Source of the DNA: Streptomyces sp. TLI_235
GTDB lineage: Bacteria > Actinomycetota > Actinomycetes > Streptomycetales > Streptomycetaceae
DNA length: 64,000 bases
Direction: 5' to 3'
Assembly (NCBI GenBank): GCA_002300355.1
Contig: NSGV01000003.1
Span: 1,048,612-1,112,611, forward strand
Within the stretch, counting starts at the first letter, position 1; every line of letters begins with the position of its first letter. The notes beneath the pieces were generated by a model. That model did not search any database. It saw only the letters and a list, made by a program, of their open reading frames with translations, and was not told the origin of the DNA. This document shows, piece by piece, positions 19,228 to 27,193 of the stretch. The position numbers were made by a program, and so were the translations under genes.

Positions 19228-19445
19228 GCTCGTCTCCCGCGTCTCGTACGCCCCTCAGTGCGTGTAACCGGCTCCCGGCCGACGGTAACCCCGCGACCGC
19301 CCACGGGGCGCCGCTCGCCCCAGGTCTTCGTTCTGCGGTCGCCGCCGGCCCCGGACGCTTCGCTCTCCGGGCGTTGGGCAGGTGTCCCCAGAGCCACTGT
19401 CGCGGGAAGCACCGCCCGAGTGTCCGCGACGGACGGAGCAACATC

Positions 19446-19640
19446 ATGGATCCCGGGTTCCGAGTCACCCTCTGCCCGGCGCCCGCCGGTGAGCGCATGG
19501 TGGACTGCTCGGCGCTGACCTTCTGCGCGTCCGCGGGACTGAACGCCCTGCTGCGTGCGCGGCTGGCCACCACGGCCGGCGGGACACCGTCTTCGACATC
19601 GAGCCGGCCGGAAAGCCGCCTCTCCGGGGCACCCGCTGAT
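19446..19640 (+). pseudogene. STAS anti-anti-sigma factor remnant
   Basis: From ATG 19446 the protein reads FRVTLCPAPAGERMVDCSAL, then TFCASAGLNALLRARLA. The last part is the STAS phosphorylation-site region, normally DSSG, here ASAG. About 30 residues that should separate the first strand from VDCSALTF are missing. After TTAGG a one-base shift moves the tail to DTVFDIEPAGKP. The gene is thus both internally deleted and frameshifted. It faces the hemerythrin gene. Confidence 0.7.
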
Positions 19641-19679
19641 CCACCCGCAGGACACGGGTGAGGAGTCGGTCCGTTCAGG

Positions 19680-20222
19680 TCAGGGGCTTTCCATCCGGAA
19701 GAAGTCCCGCAGGTGCGTCTTCGGGCGCGGCCCGGTCGGCGGGAGGTCGTCCCGGGGGCGGTCGGCCGGCGAGCGGCGCACCTTGTGGACCGGCGCCGAT
19801 CTGGCCTGTGCGCCCACATCCACCAGCTCCTCCCGCGATGCGGCGGTGCCGAGCTCGTCGAGGATCAGCGTCTGTTCCTCGTTGGCGTGGCCGGTGACCT
19901 CGCGGACGAGCAGCGCGACCTTGCGGTCGAAGAGCGGGGCGTCCGCGCCGATCCGGGACAGGTCGTCGAGCAGGGCGCCCATGGTGGCGAGGCCGGCCCG
20001 CTCCTGCTCGATGGTCTCCCGGCGGTTCGGCAGGGTGCGCAGCGCCAGCGGGTAGAGGTACTCCGCCTCGACCGCCATGTGGCGCTCCAGCAGGCCCGCC
20101 GCCTCGTCGAGGAGTTCACGGCGCAGCGGGTCCTTCAGCGGTGTGCCCGCCATGCGGCCGAACAGGGTGCGGAGCCGTTCGTGGTCGGTGCTGAGGACGT
20201 CGATGAGGTCGCCGGAGGTCAT
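19680..20222 (-). CDS. Hemerythrin domain-containing protein
   Basis: A 180-aa protein with an HHE-type hemerythrin domain (residues ~1-130): DHERLRTLFGRM, ERHMAVEAEYLYPLA and GHANEEQTLILDEL supply the His/Glu ligands of a di-iron site. A ~45-residue basic, proline-rich tail follows. Family role: oxygen or redox sensing, or iron storage, in the cytosol. A near-perfect sigma-B-type promoter (GGTT-N15-GGGTAC) lies 47 bases upstream of ATG 20222. A second hemerythrin is at 24365. Confidence 0.87.
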   Translation of the reverse strand: MTSGDLIDVLSTDHERLRTLFGRMAGTPLKDPLRRELLDEAAGLLERHMAVEAEYLYPLALRTLPNRRETIEQERAGLATMGALLDDLSRIGADAPLFDRKVALLVREVTGHANEEQTLILDELGTAASREELVDVGAQARSAPVHKVRRSPADRPRDDLPPTGPRPKTHLRDFFRMESP

Positions 20223-20268
20223 GGTGCACCTCGTCTTCCTGGCCGGGCGTTTCGGTCAACGGTGGCGT

Positions 20269-20293
20269 GTACCCGGGGCCGGGTGCGCCAACC
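20269..20293 (-). promoter_or_regulatory. Sigma-B-like promoter (GGTT-N15-GGGTAC-ACGC)
   Basis: On the minus strand, GGTT at 20293-20290, 15 bases, GGGTAC at 20274-20269, then ACGC. This is the best match in the window to the recalled S. coelicolor sigma-B consensus and lies just upstream of the hemerythrin gene. Confidence 0.65.
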
Positions 20294-20301
20294 GGCGCCG
20301 G

Positions 20302-20722
20302 TCAGAGCAGGGCGAGCGTGGCCGTGCCGTGCAGAACGACGCCGTCGTCGCAGACCTCGGCGACATTGCAGGTGAGTGCGGCGGCCTCCTTCTGCGGGTC
20401 GCTGCCGGACGCGCCGGTGAGGCGGGTTCCGGGCGGGACGACGACCACCAGGACCTCACCCTGTTCTCGGGCCGCGGTGCGCCACTCGGGGGAGGCCGCG
20501 GGTTCGGGCACCGGTTCCCAGGACTGCCGGCCGCCCACGAAGACCAGCCGTTCGATCAGGGGCCCCACGCATCACGACCAAGGCGGTGCTCGGCGGCGCC
20601 TCGCCGGCGGCCAGCAGGAATCCGCTCTCCAGGGCCTGGGCGAGCAGGTCGTCGGCGTGCCACCGCCGGCCGACCGCGATGTACGCCTCCGCGACGGGAG
20701 GGCCGACCGGCTGCTCCTGCAC
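20302..20722 (-). pseudogene. Hypothetical protein gene with probable frameshift
   Basis: Two frames join into one plausible protein. From GTG 20722 it reads EAYIAVGRRWHADDLLAQAL and ends ALVVMRG near 20570. The other frame continues PLIERLVFVGGRQSWEPVPE to TLALL and a stop at 20302. The shift falls at a GGGG run near 20567, suggesting a one-base loss. Alternatively the second part alone (88 aa from GTG 20568) is the gene. I do not recognise the family; no membrane segment. Confidence 0.5.
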
Positions 20723-20785
20723 GCTGGTGCTCCGGCGGATCTCCTGCCCGGGACGACCGTTCCGCAGGTGCGCCCGGGCCCTTCG

Positions 20786-20810
20786 TGTGCGCGTGCGGCG
20801 CACGGGTAGG
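20786..20810 (+). promoter_or_regulatory. Sigma-B-like promoter (GTGT-N15-GGGTAG-GCGC)
   Basis: GTGT at 20786, 15 bases, GGGTAG at 20805, then GCGC, about 60 bases upstream of the dimethylargininase ATG at 20870. Confidence 0.5.
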
Positions 20811-20869
20811 CGCGGGGCAGAGCGCGGGCCGGAAGGCCCGACACCCGGGCCGATCAGGAGGCTTCACCC

Positions 20870-21694
20870 ATGACCTCTCCGCCCGCACCCGAGCCCCGAC
20901 ACCGGAGGTACCTCCTGTGCCCGCCGACGCACTTCGCCGTGCGCTACGCGATCAACCCGTGGATGGACCCCGACCGGCCGGTCGACGGCGCCGCGGCCGA
21001 ACGGCAGTGGCGGCGGCTCTGCACGGTGCTGCGCGGTCTGGGCCACGAGGTGGCGACCATGGATCCGCTGCCTGGGCTGCCCGACATGGTGTTCACCGCC
21101 AACGGCGCCACCGTGGTCGACGGGCGGGTGCTGGTGGCGCGGTTCAAGCACGCGGAGCGTGCGGGCGAGGCACCGGCCCACCGTCGATGGTTCGCCGGCG
21201 CGGGCTTCCGGCCCGTGCACACGGCGACCCTGGTCAACGAGGGCGAGGGTGATCTGCTGGTCGCCGGACGGCGGATCCTGGCGGGCACGGGCTTCCGCAC
21301 GACCGCGCCGGCCCACCGCGAGGCCCAGAACCTGCTCGGCCTGCCGGTGGTCACCCTGCAGCTGGTCGACCCGCGCTTCTACCACCTGGACACCGCGCTC
21401 GCCGTATTGAGCGACGATCAGATCATGTACTGGCCGCCCGCCTTCGCCCCCGCGAGTCGGCGGCTGCTGGCAAGGCTCTACCCCGACGCCGTCCGCGCGG
21501 CGGAGGCGGACGCCGCCGTGTTCGGGCTCAACGCGGTCAGCGACGGCCGGCACGTGGTGCTGCCGCGGGCCGCCACCGGCCTGGCCGCGCAGCTGCACGC
21601 GCACGGCTTCCGCCCCGTCCCGGTGGAGATGCCCGAGCTCCTCAAGGCCGGTGGCGGCCCCAAGTGCTGCACGCTCGAACTCCGCGGTGCGTGA
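20870..21694 (+). CDS. Dimethylargininase (DDAH)-like amidinotransferase-fold hydrolase
   Basis: A 274-aa member of the guanidino-modifying (pentein) superfamily. Hydrolyses N-methylated arginine to citrulline plus methylamine in characterised relatives. Catalytic residues are visible: NPWM and the substrate-binding LPDMVFTANGA, the His in FYHLDTALAVL, and the nucleophilic Cys in GGPKCCTLEL at the C-terminus. ATG 20870 follows AGGAGG. It is first of a rightward series with an HO-like enzyme, a methyltransferase and a CDGSH protein, under a sigma-B-like promoter. Confidence 0.87.
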   Translation: MTSPPAPEPRHRRYLLCPPTHFAVRYAINPWMDPDRPVDGAAAERQWRRLCTVLRGLGHEVATMDPLPGLPDMVFTANGATVVDGRVLVARFKHAERAGEAPAHRRWFAGAGFRPVHTATLVNEGEGDLLVAGRRILAGTGFRTTAPAHREAQNLLGLPVVTLQLVDPRFYHLDTALAVLSDDQIMYWPPAFAPASRRLLARLYPDAVRAAEADAAVFGLNAVSDGRHVVLPRAATGLAAQLHAHGFRPVPVEMPELLKAGGGPKCCTLELRGA

Positions 21695-21728
21695 TCCGCG
21701 CCGCGGCCCCCGCGAGAGAGGCTCCCGC

Positions 21729-22754
21729 ATGTCGACCGCGCTCCGTCCTGCCGCCCCGGCGGCGCCCGTCCTGCCCTCGGCGCGCGGCCCGCTGTCCGCG
21801 CTCGTCCTGGACCTGCTGACCGCCGTGCGGGGCACCGCGCCCCACGGCGTCCCGGCGGACGTCCCGGACCCGCTGGGCGACGACGCGCAACTCGCCCTGT
21901 ACGTCTGCTACGAGCTCCACTACCAGGGCTTCCAGCGGGTCGACCCGGCCTGGGAGTGGGATCTCGGGCTGCTGGCGCTGCGCGCCCGACTGGAGGAGGC
22001 TTTCCTCGCGGCGCTCCGCGAGGCGGTGGGCGACCCGGGCCCACTGGAAGGGGTGGTCGCCGACCTGCTCGTCGAGCCCCCGGACGGGGCGGGGCCCTCG
22101 TACCACCTGCTGGAGCGCGGTGAGCGCTGGCAGGCCCGGGAGTACCTCGTGCACCGGTCGCTGTACCACCTCAAGGAGGCCGACCCGCAGCTCTGGGTCG
22201 CCCCGCGGCTGCCCCACCCGGCCAAGGCCGCCCTGATGACCGTCCAGTACGACGAGTACGGCGCGGGGCGGCCCGAGCAGGCTCATGCGCTGCTCTTCGC
22301 GGGGATGATGGCCGATCTCGGCCTCGACACCCGCTACGGGCACTACCTCGATACCGTGCCCGCCCCCGCGCTGGCCGTGGTCAACCTGATGTCGCTGTTC
22401 GGGCTGCACCGGGCGCTGCGCGGTGCGGCGGTCGGCCAGTTCGCGGCGGTCGAGATCACCTCCCCGCCGGGCGCGGCCCGGCTGGCCCGGGCACTGGACC
22501 GCCTCGGTGCCTCGCCTGCGGGCACGCTCTTCTACCGGGAGCACGTGGTGGCCGACGCCGTCCACGAACAGCTGGTCCGCCGCACCGTCCTGGAACCGCT
22601 GGTGGCGGGCGACCCGGCGCTCGCCGTGGACATCGCCTTCGGCATCGCCGCCACCGGCGCGGTGGAGGACCGGCTCGCCGATCACCTGGTGACCGCCTGG
22701 GGCCGGGGTCGCAGCTCGCTGCGGGCTCCGCTGGACGACGGCCCGCCGGCCTGA
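21729..22754 (+). CDS. Iron-containing redox enzyme family (heme-oxygenase-like fold) protein
   Basis: A 341-aa all-helical protein of the HO-like di-iron (HDO) superfamily. YVCYELHYQGF and MTVQYDEYGAGRPEQAH provide the Glu/His ligands; the second is the hallmark of this actinomycete subgroup. The family includes N-oxygenases, desaturases and oxidative decarboxylases; the substrate here is unknown. ATG 21729 follows GAGAGAGG, 34 bases after the DDAH stop, so the two are likely co-transcribed. An MTQ2-type methyltransferase and a CDGSH protein follow. Confidence 0.85.
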   Translation: MSTALRPAAPAAPVLPSARGPLSALVLDLLTAVRGTAPHGVPADVPDPLGDDAQLALYVCYELHYQGFQRVDPAWEWDLGLLALRARLEEAFLAALREAVGDPGPLEGVVADLLVEPPDGAGPSYHLLERGERWQAREYLVHRSLYHLKEADPQLWVAPRLPHPAKAALMTVQYDEYGAGRPEQAHALLFAGMMADLGLDTRYGHYLDTVPAPALAVVNLMSLFGLHRALRGAAVGQFAAVEITSPPGAARLARALDRLGASPAGTLFYREHVVADAVHEQLVRRTVLEPLVAGDPALAVDIAFGIAATGAVEDRLADHLVTAWGRGRSSLRAPLDDGPPA

Positions 22755-22820
22755 CGGCCGCCGCCCGCTGCCCAGGTGCCGCGCGAAGTGCTCCGCCCAC
22801 CCGCGGACGCTCATGAGCAT

Positions 22821-22845
22821 GATTGGGCTCCGGAGCGAGGGGCAG
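22821..22845 (+). promoter_or_regulatory. Sigma-B-like promoter, leaderless type
   Basis: GATT at 22821, 15 bases, GGGCAG at 22840, then GCGC. Nine bases separate it from ATG 22855, the same geometry as at 14105/14115. This supports 22855, rather than the upstream ATG 22813, as the start. Confidence 0.5.
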
Positions 22846-22854
22846 GCGCGGACC

Positions 22855-23502
22855 ATGCTTCTGATCACCCCGCCGGGCGTGTACCCGGCCCAGGGGGACA
22901 CCCGACTGCTCACCGAGGCACTGGAGCGCGAGCACCTCGGCGGCCGGCGGGTCCTCGATCTGTGCACCGGCAGCGGGGCCGTGGCCATGGCCGCCGCCGC
23001 CCGCGGCGCCCGCGTGACGGCGGTGGACGTCTCCCGCCGCGCCCTGGCCGCGGCCGCGACCAACCTGCTGCTCAACCGGCGGCGCGTGCGGCTGCGCCAC
23101 GGCGACCTGCTCACGCCGGTCGTCGGCGCTCGGTTCGACCTGATCACGGCCAATCCGCCATACGTGCCGAGCCGGTCGGCGCCGCCGCGCCGCGGGATCG
23201 CCCGCAGCTGGGACGCCGGCCGCGACGGCCGCGCCCTGCTGGACCGGATCTGCGCCGACGCGCCCGCGCTGCTCGCACCGGGCGGGGTGCTGCTCGTGGT
23301 GCAGTCCGCGCTCGCGGGCGTCCCGGCGACCTGTGCCGCGCTCACCCGCGCCGGGCTCCGCGTCGGCATCGCCGCGCGGCGGCGCCAGCCGTTCGGGCCG
23401 GTGATGACCGCCCGGGCCTGCTGGTTCGAGGAGCGCGGCCTGATCGCCCCGGGGCAGCGCGAGGAGGAACTGGTGGTGGTCCGCGGTGTCCGGCCCGTCT
23501 GA
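22855..23502 (+). CDS. HemK2/MTQ2-family protein methyltransferase
   Basis: A 215-aa class I SAM-dependent methyltransferase. Motif I is VLDLCTGSGAVAMAAA, the acidic loop is VTAVDVSRRAL, and the catalytic NPPY is in TANPPYVPS, as in glutamine-N5 methyltransferases of release factors. An in-frame ATG at 22813 would add 14 residues, but homologues typically begin near LLITPPGVY. The C-terminus overlaps the CDGSH gene by 17 bases. The HO-like enzyme, methyltransferase and CDGSH protein recur together in actinomycetes as I recall, suggesting joint function. Confidence 0.85.
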   Translation: MLLITPPGVYPAQGDTRLLTEALEREHLGGRRVLDLCTGSGAVAMAAAARGARVTAVDVSRRALAAAATNLLLNRRRVRLRHGDLLTPVVGARFDLITANPPYVPSRSAPPRRGIARSWDAGRDGRALLDRICADAPALLAPGGVLLVVQSALAGVPATCAALTRAGLRVGIAARRRQPFGPVMTARACWFEERGLIAPGQREEELVVVRGVRPV

Positions 23503-23719
23503 GCGCCCGCCGCGCGAGCAGGCGCCGCGGCGGGTCACCGTCGCCGAGGACGGCCCGTACCTTGTCGAGGGTCCCGTCGAGGTCATGCTGCCGGACGGCA
23601 CCCGGCAGGTCAGCGAGCGGCCGGTGGTCGCGCTGTGCGCCTGCCGTCGCAGCCGGTGCTTCCCGTTCTGCGACACCAGCCACCGCCGCCGCAGCCGGCC
23701 GCCGGACCCGCGGGTGTGA
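23486..23719 (+). CDS. CDGSH iron-sulfur domain protein
   Basis: A 77-aa soluble protein with one CDGSH-type [2Fe-2S] motif. The three Cys and one His ligands are in CACRRSRCFPFCDTSH, matching CxCxxSxxxPxCDxxH. Upstream, GPYLVEGPVEV is the usual leading strand. GTG 23486 overlaps the methyltransferase stop, so the two are coupled. Such proteins transfer electrons or clusters; here the HO-like iron enzyme is the obvious candidate partner. Confidence 0.88.
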   Translation: MSGPSERPPREQAPRRVTVAEDGPYLVEGPVEVMLPDGTRQVSERPVVALCACRRSRCFPFCDTSHRRRSRPPDPRV

Positions 23720-23769
23720 AGCTCCCCGCGCTGCCCCTCGCCGTGGCACCCGACCCGGTCGGCCGCCGG

Positions 23770-24142
23770 TCACCGCTTCAGGGTGACCGAGGGGGCGACC
23801 CCGTAGGCCTTCCGGCAGGCCTCCGCGAACCGGCCGGGGTGGGCGAAGCCCCAGCGGGCGGCGACCCCGGTCACCGTCACCCCGGGTCTGTGGTGTCGCC
23901 GCCTACAGGTCGCCGTGCGCCCGGGCCAGCCGGACGCGTCGCAGGTGGGCCGGCGGGGTGCTGCCGGTGTGGTGCCGGAACGAGTCCTGCAGGGCCCGCG
24001 GCGTGACGTAGGCCGCCGCGGCGATGTCGGCCAGGGTCAGGTCCAGGTGGGCGTTGTCGTCGATGAACGCCATCGCCCGGCGCAGGGTGGCGGGCGTGGC
24101 GTCCCGGCGACGGAGGACTTCCTCGAAGAGGATCGACTCCAT
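23770..24142 (-). pseudogene. AraC-family regulator, nonsense plus frameshift
   Basis: From ATG 24142 the protein reads LADIAAAAYVTPRALQDSF and AHLRRVRLARAHGDL, then a TAG at 23905-23903 where CAG is expected. A one-base deletion (GCGGAC reduced to GCGAC) follows. In the next frame the second HTH continues as TGVAARWGFAHPGRFAEACRK and ends at 23770. A typical N-terminal domain is also missing. Two independent lesions make this a genuine pseudogene. Confidence 0.78.
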
Positions 24143-24364
24143 CACCACCAGCAGAGCGCGGGAACGTCCCGTCCTCGCCGACGCTACGCCGAACCGCCCG
24201 GGACCGGCGCCACCGGGGTGCCGTGTCCCCGCACGCGCGGTCAAAAGACGCGTCGGCGGCGGCCCTTCCGCGATTGCGGCCCGACGACGGGTGTGCACCC
24301 GGCACGACGGGGCAGCCGCCGACCACCGGCCCGCACCGGCGGGCCCCGACCGGAGGAGGCGGCG

Positions 24365-24922
24365 ATGGCAGGCCACGGCGGCGACGTCATCAAGGAACTG
24401 GAGACCGACCACCGCGAGGTCGAGGACCTGTTCGCACAGATCCTCAAGTCCACCGGAGGACACCGCAAATCGCTGCTCGACGAGGTGACCGTCGAGCTCG
24501 TGCGGCACTCCGTGGCCGAAGAGGCCTACCTGTACCCCGCGGTCCGCGAGCACGTGACCGGCGGCGACGCGATGGCCGACCGCGAGGTCGACGACCACGC
24601 CAGGGTCGAGCGCCTGCTGAAGGAGATCGAGGGCCGGGACGCCGACGACCCCGAACTCGCCCGTCTGGCGGCCACCCTGGTCGACGAGGTCACCTCACAC
24701 ATCCGCGACGAGGAGCGGAACCTCTTCCCGGCGCTGCGCTCGGCCTGCACCAAGGCCGACCTGGAGGAGCTGGGCAACCGGGTCCGCCGCTCCAAGGCGA
24801 TCGCGCCGACGCGTCCGCACCCCGGTGCGCCCTCCTCGCCGACCGCCCGCAAGGTGCTGGCGCCGGGCGTCGGGCTGATCGACCGGGTGCGGGACTACGT
24901 GTCCGACCGCGGTGCCGCGTAG
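24365..24922 (+). CDS. Hemerythrin domain-containing protein
   Basis: A 185-aa HHE-domain protein. ETDHREVEDLFAQIL, VRHSVAEEAYLYPAV, DDHARVERLLKEIE and TSHIRDEERNLFPAL supply the di-iron ligands. A ~50-residue Pro/Arg-rich tail follows. ATG 24365 has GGAGGAGGCGGCG upstream. It is a different subtype from the hemerythrin at 19680. Probable role: oxygen/redox or iron buffering under stress. A small gene follows after eight bases, then a strong hairpin. Confidence 0.87.
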   Translation: MAGHGGDVIKELETDHREVEDLFAQILKSTGGHRKSLLDEVTVELVRHSVAEEAYLYPAVREHVTGGDAMADREVDDHARVERLLKEIEGRDADDPELARLAATLVDEVTSHIRDEERNLFPALRSACTKADLEELGNRVRRSKAIAPTRPHPGAPSSPTARKVLAPGVGLIDRVRDYVSDRGAA

Positions 24923-24930
24923 GAGGGGCC

Positions 24931-25137
24931 GTGAGCATCCGACGCCGGGCGTACCCGGAGGCACGCCGCGACCGGGCCCGACGCGACGACCACGGAACCG
25001 GCCCGTCCGACGGCGAGCGGGACCCGGAGCGGGGCGCCCGCCGGGAGGAGCCGGGCGAGAGCACCGCGTCCTCGCCGGCAGCGGGACGCCGCGACGACGG
25101 ACCGGAACCACCGGCGGCCGACACCGCGGCACCGTAG
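24931..25137 (+). CDS. Small charged disordered protein
   Basis: A 68-aa protein from GTG 24931, eight bases after the hemerythrin stop, with AGGAGGGG upstream. Over half its residues are Arg, Asp, Glu or Gly, so it is predicted to be disordered. No family is recognised. Good ribosome site, tight spacing and a terminator just after its stop support it as the second gene of a hemerythrin operon. Confidence 0.45.
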   Translation: MSIRRRAYPEARRDRARRDDHGTGPSDGERDPERGARREEPGESTASSPAAGRRDDGPEPPAADTAAP

Positions 25138-25145
25138 CGACGGCC

Positions 25146-25185
25146 GCGCCCGTTCCCCGACGACCCAGTGTCGGGGAACGGGCGC
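25146..25185. terminator. Strong hairpin terminator
   Basis: A perfect 16-bp stem (GCGCCCGTTCCCCGAC and its complement) with an 8-base loop, nine bases after the stop at 25137. It is the probable end of the hemerythrin operon. Confidence 0.8.
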
Positions 25186-25354
25186 TGTTCACCTGCGGAG
25201 CAGGCCGGGTAGATCGGCGAACGGCAGGGAGCCGCGTCGTCGTCCGTCCCTGTCGGCAGCGGCGATCATGTGGCCGCCGAGCACCATCGCCGTCGCGAGC
25301 GCGTGGTCCTGCCCGGGCGTCCACTCGCTCGCCGCTCGTGGTCGGGGTTACTGC

Positions 25355-25864
25355 TCAGGCGAAGATGCGCGCCACCATGAAGACCAGGACGCAGAGGACG
25401 AGCAGTCCGATGACCGCAAGCGGCCACGGACCCCAGGCATTTCGCAGTTCCGGAGGCTCGGGCACCGAGATGCCCGCCGTGGTGCTCGACTCGGCCGGCG
25501 GCGTCTCCTCGGGCCGTCCGGCTCGGACGACCCGCGCGGACCGGTCCGGCCGGCTGCTCGCGGGGGCGGTCGGGGGCGTCCGGGTGTCCGCGGGCCGCCG
25601 GCCGGTCGATTCCAGCTCCCGCACGGTCGCGGCGAGGTCGAGTTCGACGACACCGGTGCCCGGGCCGGAGGCGCTGGCGTAGGCGAAGGCGCCGTCGTGC
25701 GTGAAGACGGCCATCAGCGAGCGGCCCGGTCTCGTGAAGAGGAGGCGTTCGTTGCGCGTCCGGTCACCGGGCTCGCGGCGGACCGCCCAGCCGAGTTCGC
25801 CGGCCCGCTCGTAGAGTGCGGTCTGCTGCCGGCTGAGCGGCAGTCTTCGTGCGACGGTGGCCAT
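25355..25864 (-). CDS. Hypothetical protein with C-terminal membrane anchor
   Basis: A 169-aa protein. Residues ~1-85 form a compact domain (LFTRPGRSLMAVFTHDGAF), then comes a Pro/Arg-rich linker, and one membrane helix near the end (WPLAVIGLLVLCVLVFMVA). The topology suggests a cytosolic domain tail-anchored in the membrane. No family is recognised. A sigma-B-like promoter lies ~80 bases upstream of ATG 25864. Confidence 0.72.
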   Translation of the reverse strand: MATVARRLPLSRQQTALYERAGELGWAVRREPGDRTRNERLLFTRPGRSLMAVFTHDGAFAYASASGPGTGVVELDLAATVRELESTGRRPADTRTPPTAPASSRPDRSARVVRAGRPEETPPAESSTTAGISVPEPPELRNAWGPWPLAVIGLLVLCVLVFMVARIFA

Positions 25865-25945
25865 GGTCGTGCACCCGTTCCGGTCGACCCGTTCCGCGTC
25901 CCGGTGCCCGGGGGGCTCGCACCGGGATCGCCTGAACCGGTGCGT

Positions 25946-25970
25946 CTGCCCGCGGATTCCCGGCCCAATC
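25946..25970 (-). promoter_or_regulatory. Sigma-B-like promoter (GATT-N15-GGGCAG-ACGC)
   Basis: On the minus strand, GATT at 25970-25967, 15 bases, GGGCAG at 25951-25946, then ACGC. It points at the membrane-anchored hypothetical gene at 25355-25864. Confidence 0.5.
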
Positions 25971-26012
25971 CCAGGTGAGGGGCCGGCGTCCGCTGCGAGA
26001 CGACGACGCGGG

Positions 26013-27113
26013 TCAGTGCAGGATGCCCGCCGTCTCGTCGGTGATCATGCGCACGAGGCCCTTGCGGCCGCTCTGCCGGAGTTCGCGGCGTTGGCGGAGC
26101 GCGCCGTTGCCCTCGGCGAGCAGGCGGCGCAGACCCTCACCGACGCGTTCCACGTCGCCGCCGGCCCGCAGTTCGGGTTCGACGCAGGCGAGGGTGGTCG
26201 CAGCCGCTTCGGTGGCCGGGACGAGGGTGCCGGTCGCGGGGTCGGACAGCCGCTCGGCGAGGCCGTGCCGGGCGGCGTACCAGGCGGCGGTCTGCAGGAG
26301 TTCTGGCGGGGCCGGCGGGACGGCGGTGGCACGTCGCGGGTCGAGGGACCGGGCGGCGAGGGCGCGGACGAGTCCGGCGAGCAGGACGGCCTCGTCCGCC
26401 CGCAGCTGGACGTCCGTCGCGCGGACCTCGACCGTCGGGTAGCGCTCCGAGAGCCGGGCCTGCCAGTACAGCTGCCCGGTGTCGCGGAGCAGTCCGGTGG
26501 CGACCAGCCGGTGGATGCGCCGGTCGTAGTCGGCGTCGTCCGCGAAGGACGGGGGTACGCCGCTGACCGGCCAGCGGCCGAAGACGACGGTGCGCCAACT
26601 GGCGAAGCCGGTGTCCTTGCCGCGCCACAGCGGGGAGTTGGCGCTCAGCGCGGTCAGCACGGGCAGCCAGGGGCGCAGCCCGTTGAGCACGGCCACGCCC
26701 GCCGCCCGGCCGGGCACACCGATGTGCACGTGCATGCCGTTGATCATCTGTTCGTCGGTGAGCGCCGGCGCGTCCCGGCGCATCCGCCGGTAGCGTGCCG
26801 ACGGCGTGACCGGTACCGGGAGCCGGTCGGTGAACGGGGCGGAGCCGCAGGCGGCGAGCCGGCAGCCGCAGGCCTCGGCGGCGCCGGAGAGGCAGTGGCG
26901 CAGCCGCAGCAGATGGCCGCCGAGTTCGTCGAGGCCGTGGCAGACCGGGGTGGCCACCTCCAGCTGTGCCTGCAGCAGCTCGCGCTGCACCTCGCCGCGG
27001 TCCACCGCCGGGTGCAGGCCGGCCTCGGCCAGTACCCGGGCGGCGCACGCGACAGGCACCCCCGTGGCCGGAGAGACGAGGAGGTACTCCTCCTCCACGC
27101 CGATGGTGAGCAC
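26013..27113 (-). CDS. Carboxylate-amine ligase, YbdK/GCS2 glutamate-cysteine ligase family
   Basis: A 366-aa ATP-dependent ligase of the GCS2 family (YbdK-like; EgtA is related). The N-terminal GVEEEYLLV is the family signature. MINGMHVHIGVPG contains the metal-binding residues, and RYPTVEVRATDVQL is a conserved C-terminal block. Likely reaction: gamma-glutamyl amide bond formation with cysteine or another amine, possibly for thiol redox buffering. It starts with GTG 27113, nine bases after a promoter -10 and without a ribosome site, so it is probably leaderless. It diverges from a small membrane protein gene. Confidence 0.85.
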   Translation of the reverse strand: MLTIGVEEEYLLVSPATGVPVACAARVLAEAGLHPAVDRGEVQRELLQAQLEVATPVCHGLDELGGHLLRLRHCLSGAAEACGCRLAACGSAPFTDRLPVPVTPSARYRRMRRDAPALTDEQMINGMHVHIGVPGRAAGVAVLNGLRPWLPVLTALSANSPLWRGKDTGFASWRTVVFGRWPVSGVPPSFADDADYDRRIHRLVATGLLRDTGQLYWQARLSERYPTVEVRATDVQLRADEAVLLAGLVRALAARSLDPRRATAVPPAPPELLQTAAWYAARHGLAERLSDPATGTLVPATEAAATTLACVEPELRAGGDVERVGEGLRRLLAEGNGALRQRRELRQSGRKGLVRMITDETAGILH

Positions 27114-27122
27114 GTGAGGCGG

Positions 27123-27148
27123 CTACCCGCCGTCGCCGGCGGTCAACC
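27123..27148 (-). promoter_or_regulatory. Sigma-B-like promoter, leaderless type (GGTT-N16-GGGTAG)
   Basis: On the minus strand, GGTT at 27148-27145, 16 bases, GGGTAG at 27128-27123, CCGC. It is nine bases from the GTG at 27113. It is back-to-back with the plus-strand promoter at 27159-27182. Confidence 0.55.
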
Positions 27149-27158
27149 GGCGTCCGGG

Positions 27159-27182
27159 GTTTGGCCCTGCGCGAACGGGACA
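27159..27182 (+). promoter_or_regulatory. Sigma-B-like promoter (GTTT-N14-GGGACA)
   Basis: GTTT at 27159, 14 bases, GGGACA at 27177, eleven bases before ATG 27194. The predicted leader is only a few bases. Its -35 is ten bases from the -35 of the divergent promoter. Confidence 0.45.
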
Positions 27183-27193
27183 GGCGCCGGGCC

